Source of the DNA: Coralloluteibacterium stylophorae
Lineage (GTDB): Bacteria > Pseudomonadota > Gammaproteobacteria > Xanthomonadales > Xanthomonadaceae
Reading direction: 5' to 3'
Assembly: GCF_018122625.2 (NCBI RefSeq)
Contig: NZ_JAGQFT020000010.1
Location: 1-64,000, forward strand
DNA length: 64,000 bases
In this document: positions 1 through 12,319 of the stretch, piece after piece
Numbering within the stretch: the first letter of the stretch is position 1
How the letters are laid out: the number at the start of each line of letters is the position of its first letter
Translations under genes and position numbers: made by a program
Notes under the pieces: model-generated
The model's database searches: none
Told to the model about the DNA's origin: nothing
Seen by the model: the letters and a program-made list of their open reading frames with translations, nothing else

Positions 1-25
1 CCCCGTTCCCCGTTCCCCGTTCCCC
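1..25. repeat. short tandem repeat at window edge
   Basis: Three copies of the heptamer CCCCGTT followed by another CCCC tract. The array may continue to the left of the window. It lies about 130 bases upstream of crtE and no function is visible. Confidence 0.7.
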
Positions 26-149
26 TGCCCCGACAATCACGCCGCGCAGCCCCGCATGACGCTCTCCTAGAGGACAGGGCGCGCGCCACGTATCCGAGGC
101 AAGGACTCCGCACCCGTCGACCACGCACCCGACCGGGGAGACCAGGGAC

Positions 150-1040
150 ATGCCACAACTCGCGTCCGCCGTGGCGCCGACGCCCGCGATCGACCCGCTG
201 CGCGAGCGGCTCGACGCGCGCCTGGGCGAGCTCCTGCCCGCGCCCTGCGACCCGCACGACCGGGTGTGCCTGGCGATGCGCGAGGCCACGCTGGCGCCGG
301 GCAAGCGCATCCGCCCGATCCTGATGGTCCTGGCCGGACGCGAGCTCGGCTGCGACGCGCCGGCCCTCGTCGACCTGGGCTGCGCGGTGGAGATGGTGCA
401 CTCGGCCTCGCTGATCCTCGACGACATGCCCTGCATGGACGGCGCCGCCCTGCGCCGCGGGCGCCCTACGGTGCACCGCCGCTTCGGCGAGGACGTCGCC
501 GTGCTCGCCGCGGTGGCCCTGCTGAGCCAGGCCTTCCGGGTGGTGGCCTCGCTGCCCGACGTGGCGCCGCCGCTGCGCAACCGCCTGGTCGCGAGCCTCG
601 CCGACGTGGTCGGCACCCGCGGCCTGGTGCGCGGGCAGTACCAGGACCTGCACGACGGCCGGGATGCGCGCGGCGCGCAGGACATCAGCCACACCAACGA
701 ACTCAAGACCGGCGTGCTGTTCGCCACCGCGCTCGACATGGCCGGGCTGGTGGCCGGCGCCTCGGTGCGTGCGCGCCAGGCGCTGCGCCGGTTCGCGCTC
801 GAGCTGGGCCAGGCCTTCCAGCTCCACGACGACCTGCAGGACCGCGGCGACAGCACGCGCACCGGCAAGGACACCGGGCGCGACGCGGGCAAGTCGACCC
901 TGCTGGCCCTGCTCGGGCCGGACGAGGTGCGGCGCCGCCTGCGCGCCCACGTCGCCGCCGCCGAGTCGCAGCTCGAGCGCGTGTACGGACCGGACTGCGC
1001 GCTCGGCGCCTACCTCGACCGCCTGTTCGCCGCGGCATGA
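150..1040 (+). CDS. crtE: geranylgeranyl diphosphate synthase
   Basis: This trans-isoprenyl diphosphate synthase (296 aa) condenses IPP with FPP or DMAPP to give GGPP, the C20 precursor of phytoene. The first aspartate-rich motif DDMPCMD is at residues 91-97 and the second, DDLQD, at 227-231. The GKR substrate loop is at 51-53. The start ATG follows a purine-rich GGGGAG stretch. It is the first gene of a six-gene carotenoid operon, and its stop overlaps the start of the isomerase gene (ATGA). The carotenoid context favours CrtE over IspA. GGPP chain length is inferred from context and motif type. Confidence 0.95.
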   Translation: MPQLASAVAPTPAIDPLRERLDARLGELLPAPCDPHDRVCLAMREATLAPGKRIRPILMVLAGRELGCDAPALVDLGCAVEMVHSASLILDDMPCMDGAALRRGRPTVHRRFGEDVAVLAAVALLSQAFRVVASLPDVAPPLRNRLVASLADVVGTRGLVRGQYQDLHDGRDARGAQDISHTNELKTGVLFATALDMAGLVAGASVRARQALRRFALELGQAFQLHDDLQDRGDSTRTGKDTGRDAGKSTLLALLGPDEVRRRLRAHVAAAESQLERVYGPDCALGAYLDRLFAAA

Positions 1041-2110
1041 GCCTGCGCAGGGACCCGCTCGTGGACGCCGCGCTGCTGCGCCGCAAGGACGACCACCTGG
1101 ACATCGTGCTCGACGACGAGCGCGCGCGGAGCACGGTCGTCACCGGCTTCTCCGCCTACCGCTTCGAGCACTGCGCGCTGCCCGAGCTCGACCTCGATGC
1201 CATCGACCTCGGCACCCACCTGTTCGGCAGGCCGCTGCGCGCGCCGTTCCTGATCAGCTCGATGACCGGCGGCGCGCTGCGTGCGGCGGGCATCAACCGC
1301 CACCTGGCGGAGGCCGCGCAGGCGCTGGGCATCGCGCTCGCCGTGGGTTCGCAGCGCGTGGCGCTGGAGACCGGGGCCGACCACGGTCTGACCCGCGACC
1401 TGCGCCGGCGCGCGCCCGACGTGCCGCTGCTGTCGAACCTCGGCGCCGCGCAGCTCCTGGCCGGCGGGCCGGACCTGGCCCGCCGTGCGGTGGAGATGAT
1501 CGAGGCCGACGCGCTGATCATCCATCTCAATCCCCTGCAGGAGGCGGTCCAGGCCGGCGGCGACCGCGACTGGCGCGGCGTGCTGCGCGCGATCGAGACC
1601 TTGGCCGCGCGCCTGGCGGTGCCGCTGGTGGTCAAGGAGGTCGGCGCCGGGCTCTCGCCGGGCGTCGCCCGGCGCCTGGTCGAGGCCGGCGTCGCCGTGC
1701 TCGATGTCGCCGGTGCCGGCGGCACGAGCTGGGCGGCGGTGGAGGGCGAACGCGCGCGGCACGCCGACGATCGTGCGGTCGCCATGGCTTTTGCGGGCTG
1801 GGGAATCCCCACCGCGCAGGCGCTGGCCGAGGTGCGCGCGGCGCTGCCCGCGACGCCCCTGATCGCCTCCGGCGGCATCCGCGACGGCATCGACGCGGCC
1901 AAGGCCATCCGCCTGGGCGCCGATCTCGTCGGCCAGGCCGCCTCGGTGCTGACCAGCGCGGTGGCATCCACCGAGGCGGTGGTGGCCCACTTCGAGGTCG
2001 TCGTCCGCCAGCTCCGGATCGCCTGCTTCTGCACCGGCTGCGGCGACCTGCACGCACTGCGCCGCGCGCGCATGACCTGCGCCGCCGCGCCCGCGGTGCC
2101 GGTGGCATGA
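1037..2110 (+). CDS. fni: type 2 isopentenyl-diphosphate delta-isomerase (FMN-dependent)
   Basis: This 357-aa enzyme interconverts IPP and DMAPP and balances the substrates for CrtE. It is the flavin type 2 isomerase, recognised by the family stretches [37 protein letters not shown] and ASGGIRDG in a TIM-barrel protein. The start is the ATG inside the ATGA that overlaps the crtE stop, and the gene ends in another ATGA shared with crtX. An idi gene inside a crt operon is typical of Pantoea-like zeaxanthin glucoside clusters, which suggests the whole operon moved as a unit. Confidence 0.95.
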   Translation: MSLRRDPLVDAALLRRKDDHLDIVLDDERARSTVVTGFSAYRFEHCALPELDLDAIDLGTHLFGRPLRAPFLISSMTGGALRAAGINRHLAEAAQALGIALAVGSQRVALETGADHGLTRDLRRRAPDVPLLSNLGAAQLLAGGPDLARRAVEMIEADALIIHLNPLQEAVQAGGDRDWRGVLRAIETLAARLAVPLVVKEVGAGLSPGVARRLVEAGVAVLDVAGAGGTSWAAVEGERARHADDRAVAMAFAGWGIPTAQALAEVRAALPATPLIASGGIRDGIDAAKAIRLGADLVGQAASVLTSAVASTEAVVAHFEVVVRQLRIACFCTGCGDLHALRRARMTCAAAPAVPVA

Positions 2111-3387
2111 GCCACTTCGGTTTCGTCGCACCGGCCTTCCCGAGCCACTACCGGGCGCTGGAGGCCGTGGCCGCGGTGCTCATCGGGCGCGGCCATCGCG
2201 CGACCTTCTTCGGCCGGCCGGATGCCGCGTCGCTGCTGTCGGATCCCGGCATCGGCTTCGAGCCCGTGGGTGCGGACACGCATCCACCGGGCACGCTCGC
2301 GGCGACGCTGCGGCGCGCGGCCCATCCCGGCGGCCCGCTCGGCCTGCGCCGCGTCATCCAGGACGTGGCCGGCGCCACCGACATGCTGTGCCGCACGCTG
2401 CCGGCGGCGCTCGACCGCACCGGCGTCGACGCCCTGGTCTGCGACCAGATGGAGGCCGCCGGCGGGCTGGTCGCGGAGGCGGCCGGCCTGCCGTGGGTGT
2501 CGGTGGCCTGCGCCCTGCCGGTCAACCGCGAGCCGGGCCTGCCGCTGCCGGTGATGCCCTGGGCCTGGGCCAGCGACGACCAGGCCGCGCGGCTCTACGA
2601 AGGCAGCAGCCGTGTCTACGACCTGCTGATGGGCCCGCACCGGCGGGTGATCGAGCGCCATGCCGCGGGCTTCGGCCTCGCCCCGCGCGGCGCCCTGCAC
2701 GACTGCCTGTCGCCCTATGCGCAGATCAGCCAGACGGTGGCGGCCTTCGACTTTCCGCGGCGCGACCTGCCGGCGCACTTCCACCACGTCGGGCCGCTGC
2801 GGCACGCCGGCGGTGCGGCACCATTGGATCTCGACCTGGCGCCGGGCCGGCCCTTCGTGTTCGCCTCGCTGGGCACGCTGCAGGGCCAGCGCCTGAACGT
2901 CTTCCGCCGCATCGCCACCGCCTGCCGGCGCCGCGGCGCACAGCTGCTGCTCGCCCACTGCGGCGGGCTGACGCCGGCGCAGGCGGATGCGCTGCGCGTG
3001 CCGGACGAGGTCTGGGTGACCGACTTCGCGCCGCAGCAGGCCGCACTCGCCCGCGCCGACGCGGTGGTCTCGCATGCCGGCCTCAACACGGTGATGGATG
3101 CCTTCGTCGCCGGCACCCCGATCCTGGCGATGCCGATCGCCTTCGACCAGCCCGGCGTCGCGGCGCGCGTGGTGCAATCCGGTGCAGGGCTGAAGGCTTC
3201 GCCGCACCTGGCCATGCCGACGCAGATCGCCGCGCGCCTGGGTCGCCTGCTCGACGAGCCGGCCTTCGCCGGCCATGCGCGGCGTCTGGGCGACGCCGTG
3301 CGCGCCGCCGGCGGCGCGCCGCGGGCGGCGGACCTGATCGAAGCCGTCGCCGCGACGGCGCGACCGGTCCTCGCCGACGCCGCCTGA
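2107..3387 (+). CDS. crtX: zeaxanthin glucosyltransferase
   Basis: This GT1-family glycosyltransferase (426 aa) transfers glucose from UDP-glucose to the hydroxyls of zeaxanthin, giving the mono- and diglucoside. The N-terminal acceptor half starts with [13 protein letters not shown]. The C-terminal half carries the nucleotide-sugar region, [19 protein letters not shown] followed by NTVMDAF and PMAFDQ-like residues ([10 protein letters not shown]). It is translationally coupled to both neighbours: ATGA with fni, TGATG with crtY. Its presence predicts that the end product is glycosylated rather than free zeaxanthin. Confidence 0.93.
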   Translation: MSHFGFVAPAFPSHYRALEAVAAVLIGRGHRATFFGRPDAASLLSDPGIGFEPVGADTHPPGTLAATLRRAAHPGGPLGLRRVIQDVAGATDMLCRTLPAALDRTGVDALVCDQMEAAGGLVAEAAGLPWVSVACALPVNREPGLPLPVMPWAWASDDQAARLYEGSSRVYDLLMGPHRRVIERHAAGFGLAPRGALHDCLSPYAQISQTVAAFDFPRRDLPAHFHHVGPLRHAGGAAPLDLDLAPGRPFVFASLGTLQGQRLNVFRRIATACRRRGAQLLLAHCGGLTPAQADALRVPDEVWVTDFAPQQAALARADAVVSHAGLNTVMDAFVAGTPILAMPIAFDQPGVAARVVQSGAGLKASPHLAMPTQIAARLGRLLDEPAFAGHARRLGDAVRAAGGAPRAADLIEAVAATARPVLADAA

Positions 3388-4555
3388 TGACGCCGGACCA
3401 CGACCTCATCCTGGTGGGCGCGGGCCTGGCCAACGGGCTGATCGCGCTGCGCCTGGCACAGACGCGCCCCGACCTGCGCGTGCTGGTGCTCGAACGCGGC
3501 GATGCGCCCGGCGGCAACCACACCTGGTCGTTCCACGACGGCGACCTGACGCCCGCGCAGCAGCGCTGGATCGAACCGCTGGTGCATCGCCGCTGGCCCG
3601 CCTACGAAGTGCGCTTCCCGCAGCGCCGGCGGCGGCTGGGCAGCGGCTACGCGAGCATTCTCTCCGACGACTTCGGCGCACGGCTGCGGCAGGCGCTGGG
3701 CGCATCGCTGCGCTGCGGCGTCGAGGCGAGCGCGCCCGCGCCGACGCAGGTGGTGCTCGGCGACGGCACGGTGCTGACCGCGGCGGCCGTCGTCGACGGC
3801 CGCGGCGTGCGTGCCAGCCGGCACGTCGCGCTGGGCCACCAGGCCTTCCTCGGGCGCGTGCTGCGCACGGCGGCGCCGCACGGCGTGGAGGTGCCGGTGC
3901 TGATGGACGCCGAGGTGCGCCAGGGCCAGGGCTACCGCTTCGTCTACCTGCTGCCCTTCTCCGCCGACACGCTGCTGGTGGAGGACACCCACTACGTCGA
4001 CGACGGCGGCTTCGACGTCGACGCGCTCGGCGCCCACATCGACGCCTACGCCGAGTCCCACGGCTGGCGCATCGCCCGAGTCCTGCGCGAGGAGCGCGGC
4101 GTGCTGCCGATCACGCTCGCCGGCGACTTCGAGGCGTTCTGGGCCGAAGGCGGCGGCCTGCCGCGTTCCGGGCTGGCCGCGGGGCTGTACCACGCCACCA
4201 CCGGCTACTCGCTGCCGCACGCGGTGCGCCTGGCCGAGCGCATCGCCGCGCTGCCGCGGCTCGACGCCGCGAGCGTGCTCGCCGCCACCCGCGCCGAGGC
4301 CGAGGCCGCCTGGCGGGGCCAGGCCTTCTTCCGCCTGCTCAACCGCATGCTCTTCCTGGCCGGCCGGCCGCAGGACCGCTGGCGCGTCATGCAGCGCTTC
4401 TACGGCCTGCCCGAGGCGCTGATCGCCCGCTTCTACGCGGGTCGCCCGACGCTCGCCGACAAGGCGCGCATCCTCGCCGGCAAGCCGCCGGTGCCGGTCG
4501 GCGAGGCATGGACGGCGATGCGCAGGACCCATCTCGATCCCACAGGAACCCTGCA

Positions 4556-4559
<4 letters not shown>
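3387..4559 (+). CDS. crtY: lycopene beta-cyclase
   Basis: This 390-aa flavoprotein cyclises both ends of lycopene to make beta-carotene. The N-terminus has the Rossmann dinucleotide motif LVGAGLANGLIALRLA. The stretch GGNHTWSFHD is typical of bacterial CrtY. The RMLF/YGLPEALIARFYAG region near the C-terminus also matches the family. The start overlaps the crtX stop by one base (TGATG), and the stop overlaps crtI (ATGA). Confidence 0.95.
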
Positions 4560-6042
<1,483 letters not shown>

Positions 6043-6046
<4 letters not shown>

Positions 6047-6972
6047 GCGAGGCGCTGCTGGCGCACGCCACGCGCTCGATCGAGCTCGGCTCGAAGAGCT
6101 TCGCCACCGCGGCCAGGCTGTTCGACCCGAGCACGCGGCGCAGCGCGGTCCTGCTCTACGCCTGGTGCCGGCACTGCGACGACGTGGTCGACGGCCAGCA
6201 GCACGGCTTCGGCCAGGGCGGGGGCGACCGCGGCGACGGCGCGCGCCGGCTGCAGGCGCTCGTCGATGCCACGCGGCGTGCGTATGCCGGCGAAGCGATG
6301 GCGGACCCGGCCTTCGCCGCGCTGCAGGCGGTCGCCGCCGCGCACACGATCCCCGAGCGCTTCCCGCTGGCGCACCTGGACGGCTTCGCGATGGACGTGC
6401 GCGGCGCGCGCTACCGCACGCTCGACGACACCCTCGCCTACTGCTACCGCGTCGCCGGCGTGGTCGGGTTGATGATGGCGATGGTGATGGGCGCGCGCGA
6501 CGAGGCCACGCTCGACCGCGCCTGCGACCTCGGACTGGCCTTCCAGCTCACCAACATCGCGCGCGACCTCGTCGAGGACGCGGCGATCGGCCGCTGCTAC
6601 CTGCCGGGCGAATGGCTCGACGAGCTGGGCGTTTCCCGGGAGGCGGTCGCCGATCCGCGCCATCGCGAGGCGCTGGCGGTCTTCGCCGCGCGCCTGGTCG
6701 ATGCCGCGGAGCCCTACTACGCCTCGGCGCGCGGCGGCCTGGCGGCACTGCCGCTGCGCTCGGCCTGGGCCATCGCCACCGCGCGCGGCGTGTACCGGCA
6801 GATCGGGGTGAAGGTGAAGGCGCGAGGCGCGCGGGCCTGGGATGCGCGGGTGGCGACCACCAGGGCCGACAAGCTGCGCCTGCTCGCCGTCGCGGCCGGC
6901 ACCGCACTGGCCTCGCGCGCCGGCAGCCGCGACGCGCGTCCGGCGACGCTGTGGCAGCGGCCGCGCGGCTAG
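6043..6972 (+). CDS. crtB: phytoene synthase
   Basis: This 309-aa squalene/phytoene synthase family enzyme joins two GGPP molecules head to head to make phytoene. The first Asp-rich motif DDVVD is at residues 46-50 and the second sits in QLTNIARDLVEDA. The start is a GTG whose last two bases are shared with the crtI stop (GTGA), and no ATG is available nearby. It is the last gene of the plus-strand operon. Its TAG stop lies in the CTAG palindrome that also supplies the stop of the convergent crtZ. Confidence 0.96.
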
Positions 6973-7496
6973 GGCGCCCGCCGGTGCCCCGCATCGTCCG
7001 CCGGGGCCGCAGCGGAACGCCGGATCGGGCCGCCGTGGATCCGGCGCAGCTCGGCCTTCAGCGCCTCCGCCGAGGGCGCCCACAGGAAGCCGAACGACAC
7101 GCAGCCGTCCTTGCCGTCGACCGCGTGGTGCATGCGATGGGCCTGGTACAGGCGCTTCAGGTAACCGCGCCGCGGCACGTAGCGGAACGGCCAGCGGTGG
7201 TGGACCAGGCCGTCGTGGGCGACGAAGTACAGCAGCCCGTAGGCGGTCATGCCGGCGCCGATCCATTCCAGCGGATGCCAGCCGCGCGTGCCGAACCAGA
7301 TCAGCGCGATCGCGATGCCGGCGAACACCACGGCGAAGAGGTCGTTCTTCTCGAAGCGACCACGTCGCGGCGCGTGGTGCGAGCGATGCCAGCCCCAGCC
7401 CCAGCCGTGCATGACGTACTTGTGCGCGGCCCAGGCGACGCCCTCCATCGCCGCCAGCGTGGCCAGGAACACGAGGATGTTGGTCGTCAGGGACAT
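6969..7496 (-). CDS. crtZ: beta-carotene 3-hydroxylase
   Basis: This 175-aa di-iron membrane hydroxylase turns beta-carotene into zeaxanthin via beta-cryptoxanthin. The four His clusters of the family are present (HKYVMH, HRSHH, HDGLVHH, HRMHH), with hydrophobic membrane segments between them. The start was placed at MSLTTNILVF because the upstream extension is Arg/Ala-rich shadow sequence. It is convergent with crtB and the two stop codons overlap in CTAG. Separate transcription of crtZ is the same layout as in Pantoea crt clusters. Confidence 0.95.
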   Translation of the reverse strand: MSLTTNILVFLATLAAMEGVAWAAHKYVMHGWGWGWHRSHHAPRRGRFEKNDLFAVVFAGIAIALIWFGTRGWHPLEWIGAGMTAYGLLYFVAHDGLVHHRWPFRYVPRRGYLKRLYQAHRMHHAVDGKDGCVSFGFLWAPSAEALKAELRRIHGGPIRRSAAAPADDAGHRRAP

Positions 7497-7647
7497 GGCG
7501 GCCCGGCGCTGCGCGAGGCGACGAGGGTAACGCGAACGACCGGAGCGCCCCGTGACCGTCCGCGGCCGCGCGGCACCGCATGGCAGTCTCGCCGTAGCCA
7601 CGTCCCGCGCCCCCCGCCCTGAGCCCGCAGAAGCCGACATCCCCCCC

Positions 7648-8232
7648 ATGCCCGCACCGCCCGCGACCATCCGCGCCGCCCTCGCTGGACAGCACCCGGT
7701 CACCTGGCTCGTCCAGCTCTTCTACCTGGTCGCGATCCCGGTCCAGCTCGCGCTCGGGCAGCCGTGGGAGGCCTTCGCCGCCTTCGCCTCGCTCGGCCTG
7801 GTGCTCATCCCGCTCTCGGTGCGCTGCAACTCGCGGCTGGCGGTGCCGCGCTGGACCGAGATCGGCACCGCGCTGTTCGTCTTCGCCACCACCTTCCTCG
7901 GCGAGCGGCTCGACTTCTACGAGCGCCTGCCCTGGTGGGATGCCGCCGCGCACGCCGCCTCGGCTGCCGCGGTGGCGGCGATGGCGGCGATGGTGATGCG
8001 CCATCGCGCCACGGCCGTGGGCGCGCGGCTCACGCCCGGCATGCTCGCCGCGGTCGCCTTCACCACCGCGGTGTGCATGGGCAGCCTGTGGGAGATCCTG
8101 GAGTTCGCCTTCGACACCTTCTTCGACGCCAACACGCAGAAGGACGGCCACCTCGACACCATGGGCGACATCATCGCCAATACGCTCGGCGCCGCGGTGG
8201 GCGCGTGGCTCGTGCGGCGCGGGACGGCCTGA
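7648..8232 (+). CDS. DUF2238-like integral membrane protein
   Basis: This predicted inner-membrane protein of 194 aa has about five hydrophobic segments. Its motifs WDAAAHAAS, GSLWEILEFAFD and DGHLDTMGDIIANTLGA resemble the YjdF/DUF2238 family, where the conserved E and D residues cluster near the membrane. No enzymatic role is established. The start is the ATG before PAPPATIRAALAG. The preceding residues of the open frame look like non-coding translation. It is divergent from crtZ and convergent with cueR. Confidence 0.7.
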   Translation: MPAPPATIRAALAGQHPVTWLVQLFYLVAIPVQLALGQPWEAFAAFASLGLVLIPLSVRCNSRLAVPRWTEIGTALFVFATTFLGERLDFYERLPWWDAAAHAASAAAVAAMAAMVMRHRATAVGARLTPGMLAAVAFTTAVCMGSLWEILEFAFDTFFDANTQKDGHLDTMGDIIANTLGAAVGAWLVRRGTA

Positions 8233-8246
8233 CCGGCCGCGGCCGC

Positions 8247-8708
8247 TCAGCCGTCGGGACGGGTGTGGCCGCTGAGGTCGTCGAGGATCGGGCAGTCCGG
8301 TCGCGCATCGCCGTGGCAGCGGCGGGCGAGGTCCTGCAGCGTGCGCTGCATGGCCTGCATCTCGGCGATCCGCACACCCAGTTCCTCGGCATGCCGCGTG
8401 GCCAGACGCTTGACCTCGGCGCTGCTGCGCGCATCGTCCGACCACAGCCCAAGCAGCACCTCGATCTGCTTCATCGAAAACCCCAGCGCCCGCGCGCGCC
8501 GGATGAAGCGCAGCCGGTGCAGGTCGCCCTCGCCGTAGAGGCGGTAGCCGGCGGCGGTGCGCGCCGCTGCCGGGATCAGGCCGATGCCTTCGTAGTGCCG
8601 GATCATCTTCGCCGACACGCTGGTGAGCGCGGCCGCCTCGCCGATGGTGTGAAGATCCTGGCCGCCGGCGTCAGCGTCGGCGCACCTGGATCGTGTGGAG
8701 TCAGCCAT
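8247..8708 (-). CDS. cueR: Cu(I)-responsive MerR-family regulator
   Basis: This 153-aa activator senses Cu(I) and switches on copper efflux promoters with long 19-bp-type spacers. The N-terminal MerR helix-turn-helix ([20 protein letters not shown]) starts about residue 20 and is followed by the dimer helix. The copper site CHGDARPDC has Cys131 and Cys139, the same spacing as CueR Cys112/Cys120. An N-terminal tail of about 18 residues is unusual. It lies downstream of copA in the same operon, with an 8-base overlap, so it should be autoregulated. Confidence 0.92.
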   Translation of the reverse strand: MADSTRSRCADADAGGQDLHTIGEAAALTSVSAKMIRHYEGIGLIPAAARTAAGYRLYGEGDLHRLRFIRRARALGFSMKQIEVLLGLWSDDARSSAEVKRLATRHAEELGVRIAEMQAMQRTLQDLARRCHGDARPDCPILDDLSGHTRPDG

Positions 8709-11151
8709 GCGTCGTCTCCTGCCTCGATGTCGCGCGCTGCGGCCGCCAGCGCGTGAGCAGCAGGGTATTGCCGACCACGCTCAGCGACGAGAACGCCATC
8801 GCCGCGCCGGCCAGCACCGGATCGAGCAGGCCGAACGCAGCGAGCGGGATGCCGACGACGTTGTAGCCGAAGGCCCAGAACAGGTTCTGGTGGATCTTGC
8901 GCGTGGTGCGGCGCGAGACCGCGAGCGCGTCGGCGACCAGCGCCAGCTCCGGACGCATCAGGGTGATGGCCGCGGCGTGCATGGCGACATCGGTACCCGA
9001 GGCCATGGCGATGCCGACATCCGCCGCGGCCAGCGCGGGGGCATCGTTGATGCCGTCGCCGACCATGGCCACCACGCCGTCGCGGCGCAGCGCCCGGATG
9101 GCCTCGACCTTCTGCTCAGGGCGCACCTCGGCGTGTACCGCGTCGATGCCGAGCGCGCCGGCGACGGCGGCCGCGGCACCCGCGTTGTCGCCGGAGACCA
9201 TCACCGTGCGCACGCCGAGCCGGTGCAGGCGCGCGATGGCCGCGCCCGCGCCCGGACGCGGTTCGTCGCGGAAGGCCAGCAGGCCGTGCAGCCGCACCGC
9301 GGCCCCGTCGTGGCCGGCCAGCCAGGACAGCGTGTGGCCCTGCGCCGCGAGTGCGTCGGCGCGCGCCCGCAGCGCGGTGGAGTCGGCGCCCGCCTCGTCC
9401 ATCAGCGCCGCATTGCCGAGCCACACCTGCCGGCCTGCGACGGTCCCGGTGAGACCGCGGCCGGGCACCGCGCGCACGTCCTCGGCAGGCGCGACCGGAG
9501 CGCCCTCGACCGCGCGCAGCACCGCGCGCGCCAGCGGATGCTCGCTGCCCTGCTGCAGGGCGGCGGCCAGCGCCAGCAGCGCGTCGCGGCCGCCCGCGAG
9601 CGGCACCGCCTCGACCAGGCGCGGCTCGCCGGCGGTGAGCGTGCCGGTCTTGTCGAAGGCGACGGTACGGACCCGGTGCGCGAGCTCGAGCGCCTGCGCG
9701 TCCTTGATCAGGATCCCGGCCCGCGCGGCGACGCCGGTCCCCGCCATGATCGCGGTCGGCGTCGCCAGTCCGAGCGCGCAGGGGCAGGCGATGACCAGCA
9801 CCGCGACCGCGTTGAGGATGGCCAGGCTCCAGTCGCCGGTCGCTAGGCCCCAGGCGACGAGCGTGAGCAGCGCCAGGGCGACCACCACCGGCACGAACAC
9901 GGCGCTGACCCGGTCCACGGTCTTCTGGATCGGCGCCTTGCGCGCCTGCGCGTCCTCGACCAGGCGGATGATCCGCGCCAGCGCCGTCTCGCCGCCGACG
10001 GCCGTGGTCTCGACGACGACGGCGCCCTCGCCGTTGACCGCGCCGCCGGTGACGCGGTCGCCGGGGCCGCGCGCGACCGGCAGCGACTCGCCGGTGATCA
10101 GCGATTCGTCGGCGTGGGTGCGGCCTTCGCGCACGGTGCCGTCCACCGGCACGCGCTCGCCCGGGCGCACCACGACGCGATCGCCGACGCGCACCGCGTC
10201 GATCGGAACATCGATGTCGCCGGTGGCGCGGCGCACGCGGGCGGTCGCCGGCTTCAGCGCCTGCAGGCCGCGTATCGCCGCCGTCGTCTGCCGCCTGGCG
10301 CGCGCCTCCAGGAACCGACCCAGCAGGATCAGCGTGACGATCGCGGCGGAGGCCTCGAAGTAGAGGTCCGCCGGCCCGCCGTGCAGCGTGGCCCGCACCA
10401 GGTGGACCACCGACAGCCCATAGCCCGCCGAGGTGCCGAGCGCGACGAGCAGGTCCATGTTGCCGGTGCCCGCGCGCAGCGCCCTGAAGCCGGCACGGTA
10501 GAAGCGCGCGCCGAGCCAGAACTGCACCGGGGTCGCCAGCGCGAACTGGATCCACCCCGGCAGCATCCAGTGCCTGCCGACCAGCATGCTGAGCATGGGC
10601 AGCACCAGCGGCGCGGTGAGGACGGCCGCGATCAGCAGGTGGCGCGCCTCGCGACCGCCGGCGGGCGCCGGTTGCGCGCCGGCGGCATGGCCGCCGGTCG
10701 CGGCAGCCGGCCGCACCGCATAGCCCGCGCCCTCCACGGCGGCGGCCAGCGCCGCCGTGTCGGCAACGCCGAGGACGCGTACGCGGGCCCGCTCGGTCGC
10801 CGGGTTCACCGATGCATCGAGCACGCCGGGCACGCGCCGCAGCGCCCGTTCGACCCGGGCGACGCAGGACGCGCAGGTCATGCCGCCGATCGCGAGCTCC
10901 GCATCGGCGGTGGCGGCCGCATACCCGGCGGCCTCCACCGCCCGTACGAGCTCGGCCGGCGCGGGCAGCGCCGGTCCGCGCACCTCGGCGACGCTGGTGG
11001 CGAGGTTGACCTCGGCCTCGTCCACGCCCGGCAGCCTGCGCAGCGCGCGCTCGACGCGTCCGACGCAGGAGGCGCAGGTCATGCCCTCGACCGGGAACCT
11101 GAGGATGCCGTGCGGCCCGGGGGCCGCTCCGTAGGAAAGGGTGGTGTCCAT
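8701..11151 (-). CDS. copA: Cu(I)-exporting P1B-type ATPase
   Basis: This 816-aa inner-membrane pump exports Cu(I) from the cytoplasm. Two N-terminal heavy-metal-associated domains carry CxxC at Cys26/Cys29 and Cys93/Cys96 (both GMTCASC). The transmembrane metal site CPC is at 456-458. The actuator TGES, the phosphorylated Asp500 in DKTGT, the HP dipeptide (SEHPLA) and GDGINDAP are all present. It is transcribed from a CueR-type promoter directly upstream and is co-transcribed with cueR. CopZ is encoded divergently. Confidence 0.96.
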   Translation of the reverse strand: MDTTLSYGAAPGPHGILRFPVEGMTCASCVGRVERALRRLPGVDEAEVNLATSVAEVRGPALPAPAELVRAVEAAGYAAATADAELAIGGMTCASCVARVERALRRVPGVLDASVNPATERARVRVLGVADTAALAAAVEGAGYAVRPAAATGGHAAGAQPAPAGGREARHLLIAAVLTAPLVLPMLSMLVGRHWMLPGWIQFALATPVQFWLGARFYRAGFRALRAGTGNMDLLVALGTSAGYGLSVVHLVRATLHGGPADLYFEASAAIVTLILLGRFLEARARRQTTAAIRGLQALKPATARVRRATGDIDVPIDAVRVGDRVVVRPGERVPVDGTVREGRTHADESLITGESLPVARGPGDRVTGGAVNGEGAVVVETTAVGGETALARIIRLVEDAQARKAPIQKTVDRVSAVFVPVVVALALLTLVAWGLATGDWSLAILNAVAVLVIACPCALGLATPTAIMAGTGVAARAGILIKDAQALELAHRVRTVAFDKTGTLTAGEPRLVEAVPLAGGRDALLALAAALQQGSEHPLARAVLRAVEGAPVAPAEDVRAVPGRGLTGTVAGRQVWLGNAALMDEAGADSTALRARADALAAQGHTLSWLAGHDGAAVRLHGLLAFRDEPRPGAGAAIARLHRLGVRTVMVSGDNAGAAAAVAGALGIDAVHAEVRPEQKVEAIRALRRDGVVAMVGDGINDAPALAAADVGIAMASGTDVAMHAAAITLMRPELALVADALAVSRRTTRKIHQNLFWAFGYNVVGIPLAAFGLLDPVLAGAAMAFSSLSVVGNTLLLTRWRPQRATSRQETTHG

Positions 11152-11166
11152 GGCGCCAGCGTGAGG

Positions 11167-11189
11167 CTTGACACGATGGGAAGGTCAAG
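11167..11189 (-). promoter_or_regulatory. CueR-type promoter/operator of copA
   Basis: Read on the minus strand this contains TTGACCTTCCCATCGTGTCA, a -35 element overlapped by a MerR-family dyad. It closely resembles known CueR/HmrR operators. It lies 16 bases before the copA start. The match is to remembered consensus and was not scored. Confidence 0.75.
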
Positions 11190-11212
11190 CGCGTCCGCCG
11201 CCGTCGCCGCCA

Positions 11213-11235
11213 TTGACCTTCCTACGGTGGCAAGG
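11213..11235 (+). promoter_or_regulatory. CueR-type promoter/operator of copZ
   Basis: TTGACCTTCCTACGGTGGCA followed by AGG is a second MerR-type dyad over a -35 box. It lies 36 bases upstream of the copZ start and reads divergently from the copA operator. The two sites are 23 bases apart, so a single CueR regulates both directions. Confidence 0.78.
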
Positions 11236-11271
11236 CCCAGGCTGTCCCCGTCGAGCCCGAAGGAGAACGAG

Positions 11272-11499
11272 ATGCGACTGAACGTGGAAGGCATGACCTG
11301 CGCGCACTGCCAGCGCGCCCTCGAGAGGGCGGTGGCCGCGCTGGGCGGCACCGCGACGGTGGACCTGGCGGCGGGGACGGTGGACGTGGCCGGGGTCGAG
11401 GACGCAGCCGCGCTGCGGCGGGCCATCGAGGACGAGGGATATGCCGTGGTGGACGCGCCCGTCGGCGCGGCGACGGGCGGCTGCTGCGGGTCGCGCTGA
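11272..11499 (+). CDS. copZ: copper chaperone, HMA domain
   Basis: This 75-aa cytoplasmic metallochaperone hands Cu(I) to CopA. The heavy-metal-associated fold carries GMTCAHC at residues 7-13. The C-terminus ends in a second cysteine pair, GCCGSR, which is an uncommon extra metal ligand pair for a CopZ. An AGGAG ribosome binding site lies 6 bases before the ATG. It is expressed from its own CueR promoter, divergent from copA-cueR. Confidence 0.9.
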   Translation: MRLNVEGMTCAHCQRALERAVAALGGTATVDLAAGTVDVAGVEDAAALRRAIEDEGYAVVDAPVGAATGGCCGSR

Positions 11500-11559
11500 C
11501 GACCCGGACGCTGCACGGGCGCGCAGCCGTCCGCCACTGGAGGGGCGCGAGCCGCGTGC

Positions 11560-12123
11560 TCAGGCCGCCGGCGCGGGCGGCGTCCCACTGGCCGCCGCCG
11601 CGCGCCGGAACAGCGCGGCGGCGGCCAGCCACGGCACGACGAATGCGGCCGCCAGGGCGCTCGCCCCGCCCGCGCCCGACGCCAGCGCGAACACCGCGAC
11701 CAGGGCCTGCGCGCCGGCGGTGAGCGCCAGCGCGCGCGCCATGCCTGGCGGGTCGAAGCGCGCGACGACGGCGCCGAGCAGGCCGATCGCGAGCACCGCC
11801 GCGAACAACAGGTTGGCGGGGTCGTCCTCGCTGCCGATGAGGCCGACGGCGAGATTGCTCCAGACCAGGGCGAGCGCAGTGCCGGCGGCGAGGGCCACGC
11901 CGGCCAGGTAGCAGGGCCCGCGCGTGGATCGCAGCGCCAGGTCGATCGCGCCGCAGGCTGCCGCCAGCAGCACGGCGGCGGCGAGGAAATCGCCGGGTCC
12001 CCAGTCCACGTCGTCGCCGGCCTGCATCGCCACCAGCGGCAGCATCAGCGCGCCGGCCGCGCCGCCCCAGAGGGCAAAGCGCGCCCGCCTTCGCCATCGT
12101 GTCCCTGCCGCGATCGCCGCCAT
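11560..12123 (-). CDS. hypothetical multi-pass membrane protein
   Basis: This 187-aa protein is dominated by four to five hydrophobic helices (for example AGALMLPLVAM, FLAAAVLLAAACGAIDLAL, YLAGVALAAGTALALVW, FAAVLAIGLLGAVVA). The start was set at MAAIAAGTRW, where hydrophobic coding character begins. The longer open frame upstream is Arg-rich and does not look translated. No family is recognised and no function is proposed. It lies alone between copZ and the M14 gene. Confidence 0.6.
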   Translation of the reverse strand: MAAIAAGTRWRRRARFALWGGAAGALMLPLVAMQAGDDVDWGPGDFLAAAVLLAAACGAIDLALRSTRGPCYLAGVALAAGTALALVWSNLAVGLIGSEDDPANLLFAAVLAIGLLGAVVARFDPPGMARALALTAGAQALVAVFALASGAGGASALAAAFVVPWLAAAALFRRAAAASGTPPAPAA

Positions 12124-12319
12124 GGTTCGCGCTCCCGAATACGGATGGCACCTGGGGCGGAGCCTAGTCCTGCGGCGTGCGCGTGGCGGTGCCGGTTGTC
12201 GGTGGGTGGGTCGGAAATGGGCCCAGGGCTCGGGGCTCGGAGCCTGTGCCGTCACCCCTGAGCCCGATGCCCTGAGGCTCGAGTCCGATGCCCCGGACCG
12301 TACGCCCTGCGCTCCGGCC

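Noticed and set aside
664-2106. long overlapping frames within the crt operon (several hundred codons on both strands)
   Set aside because: They are shadows of crtE, fni and crtX. The true genes carry complete family motifs and coupled start/stop codons.
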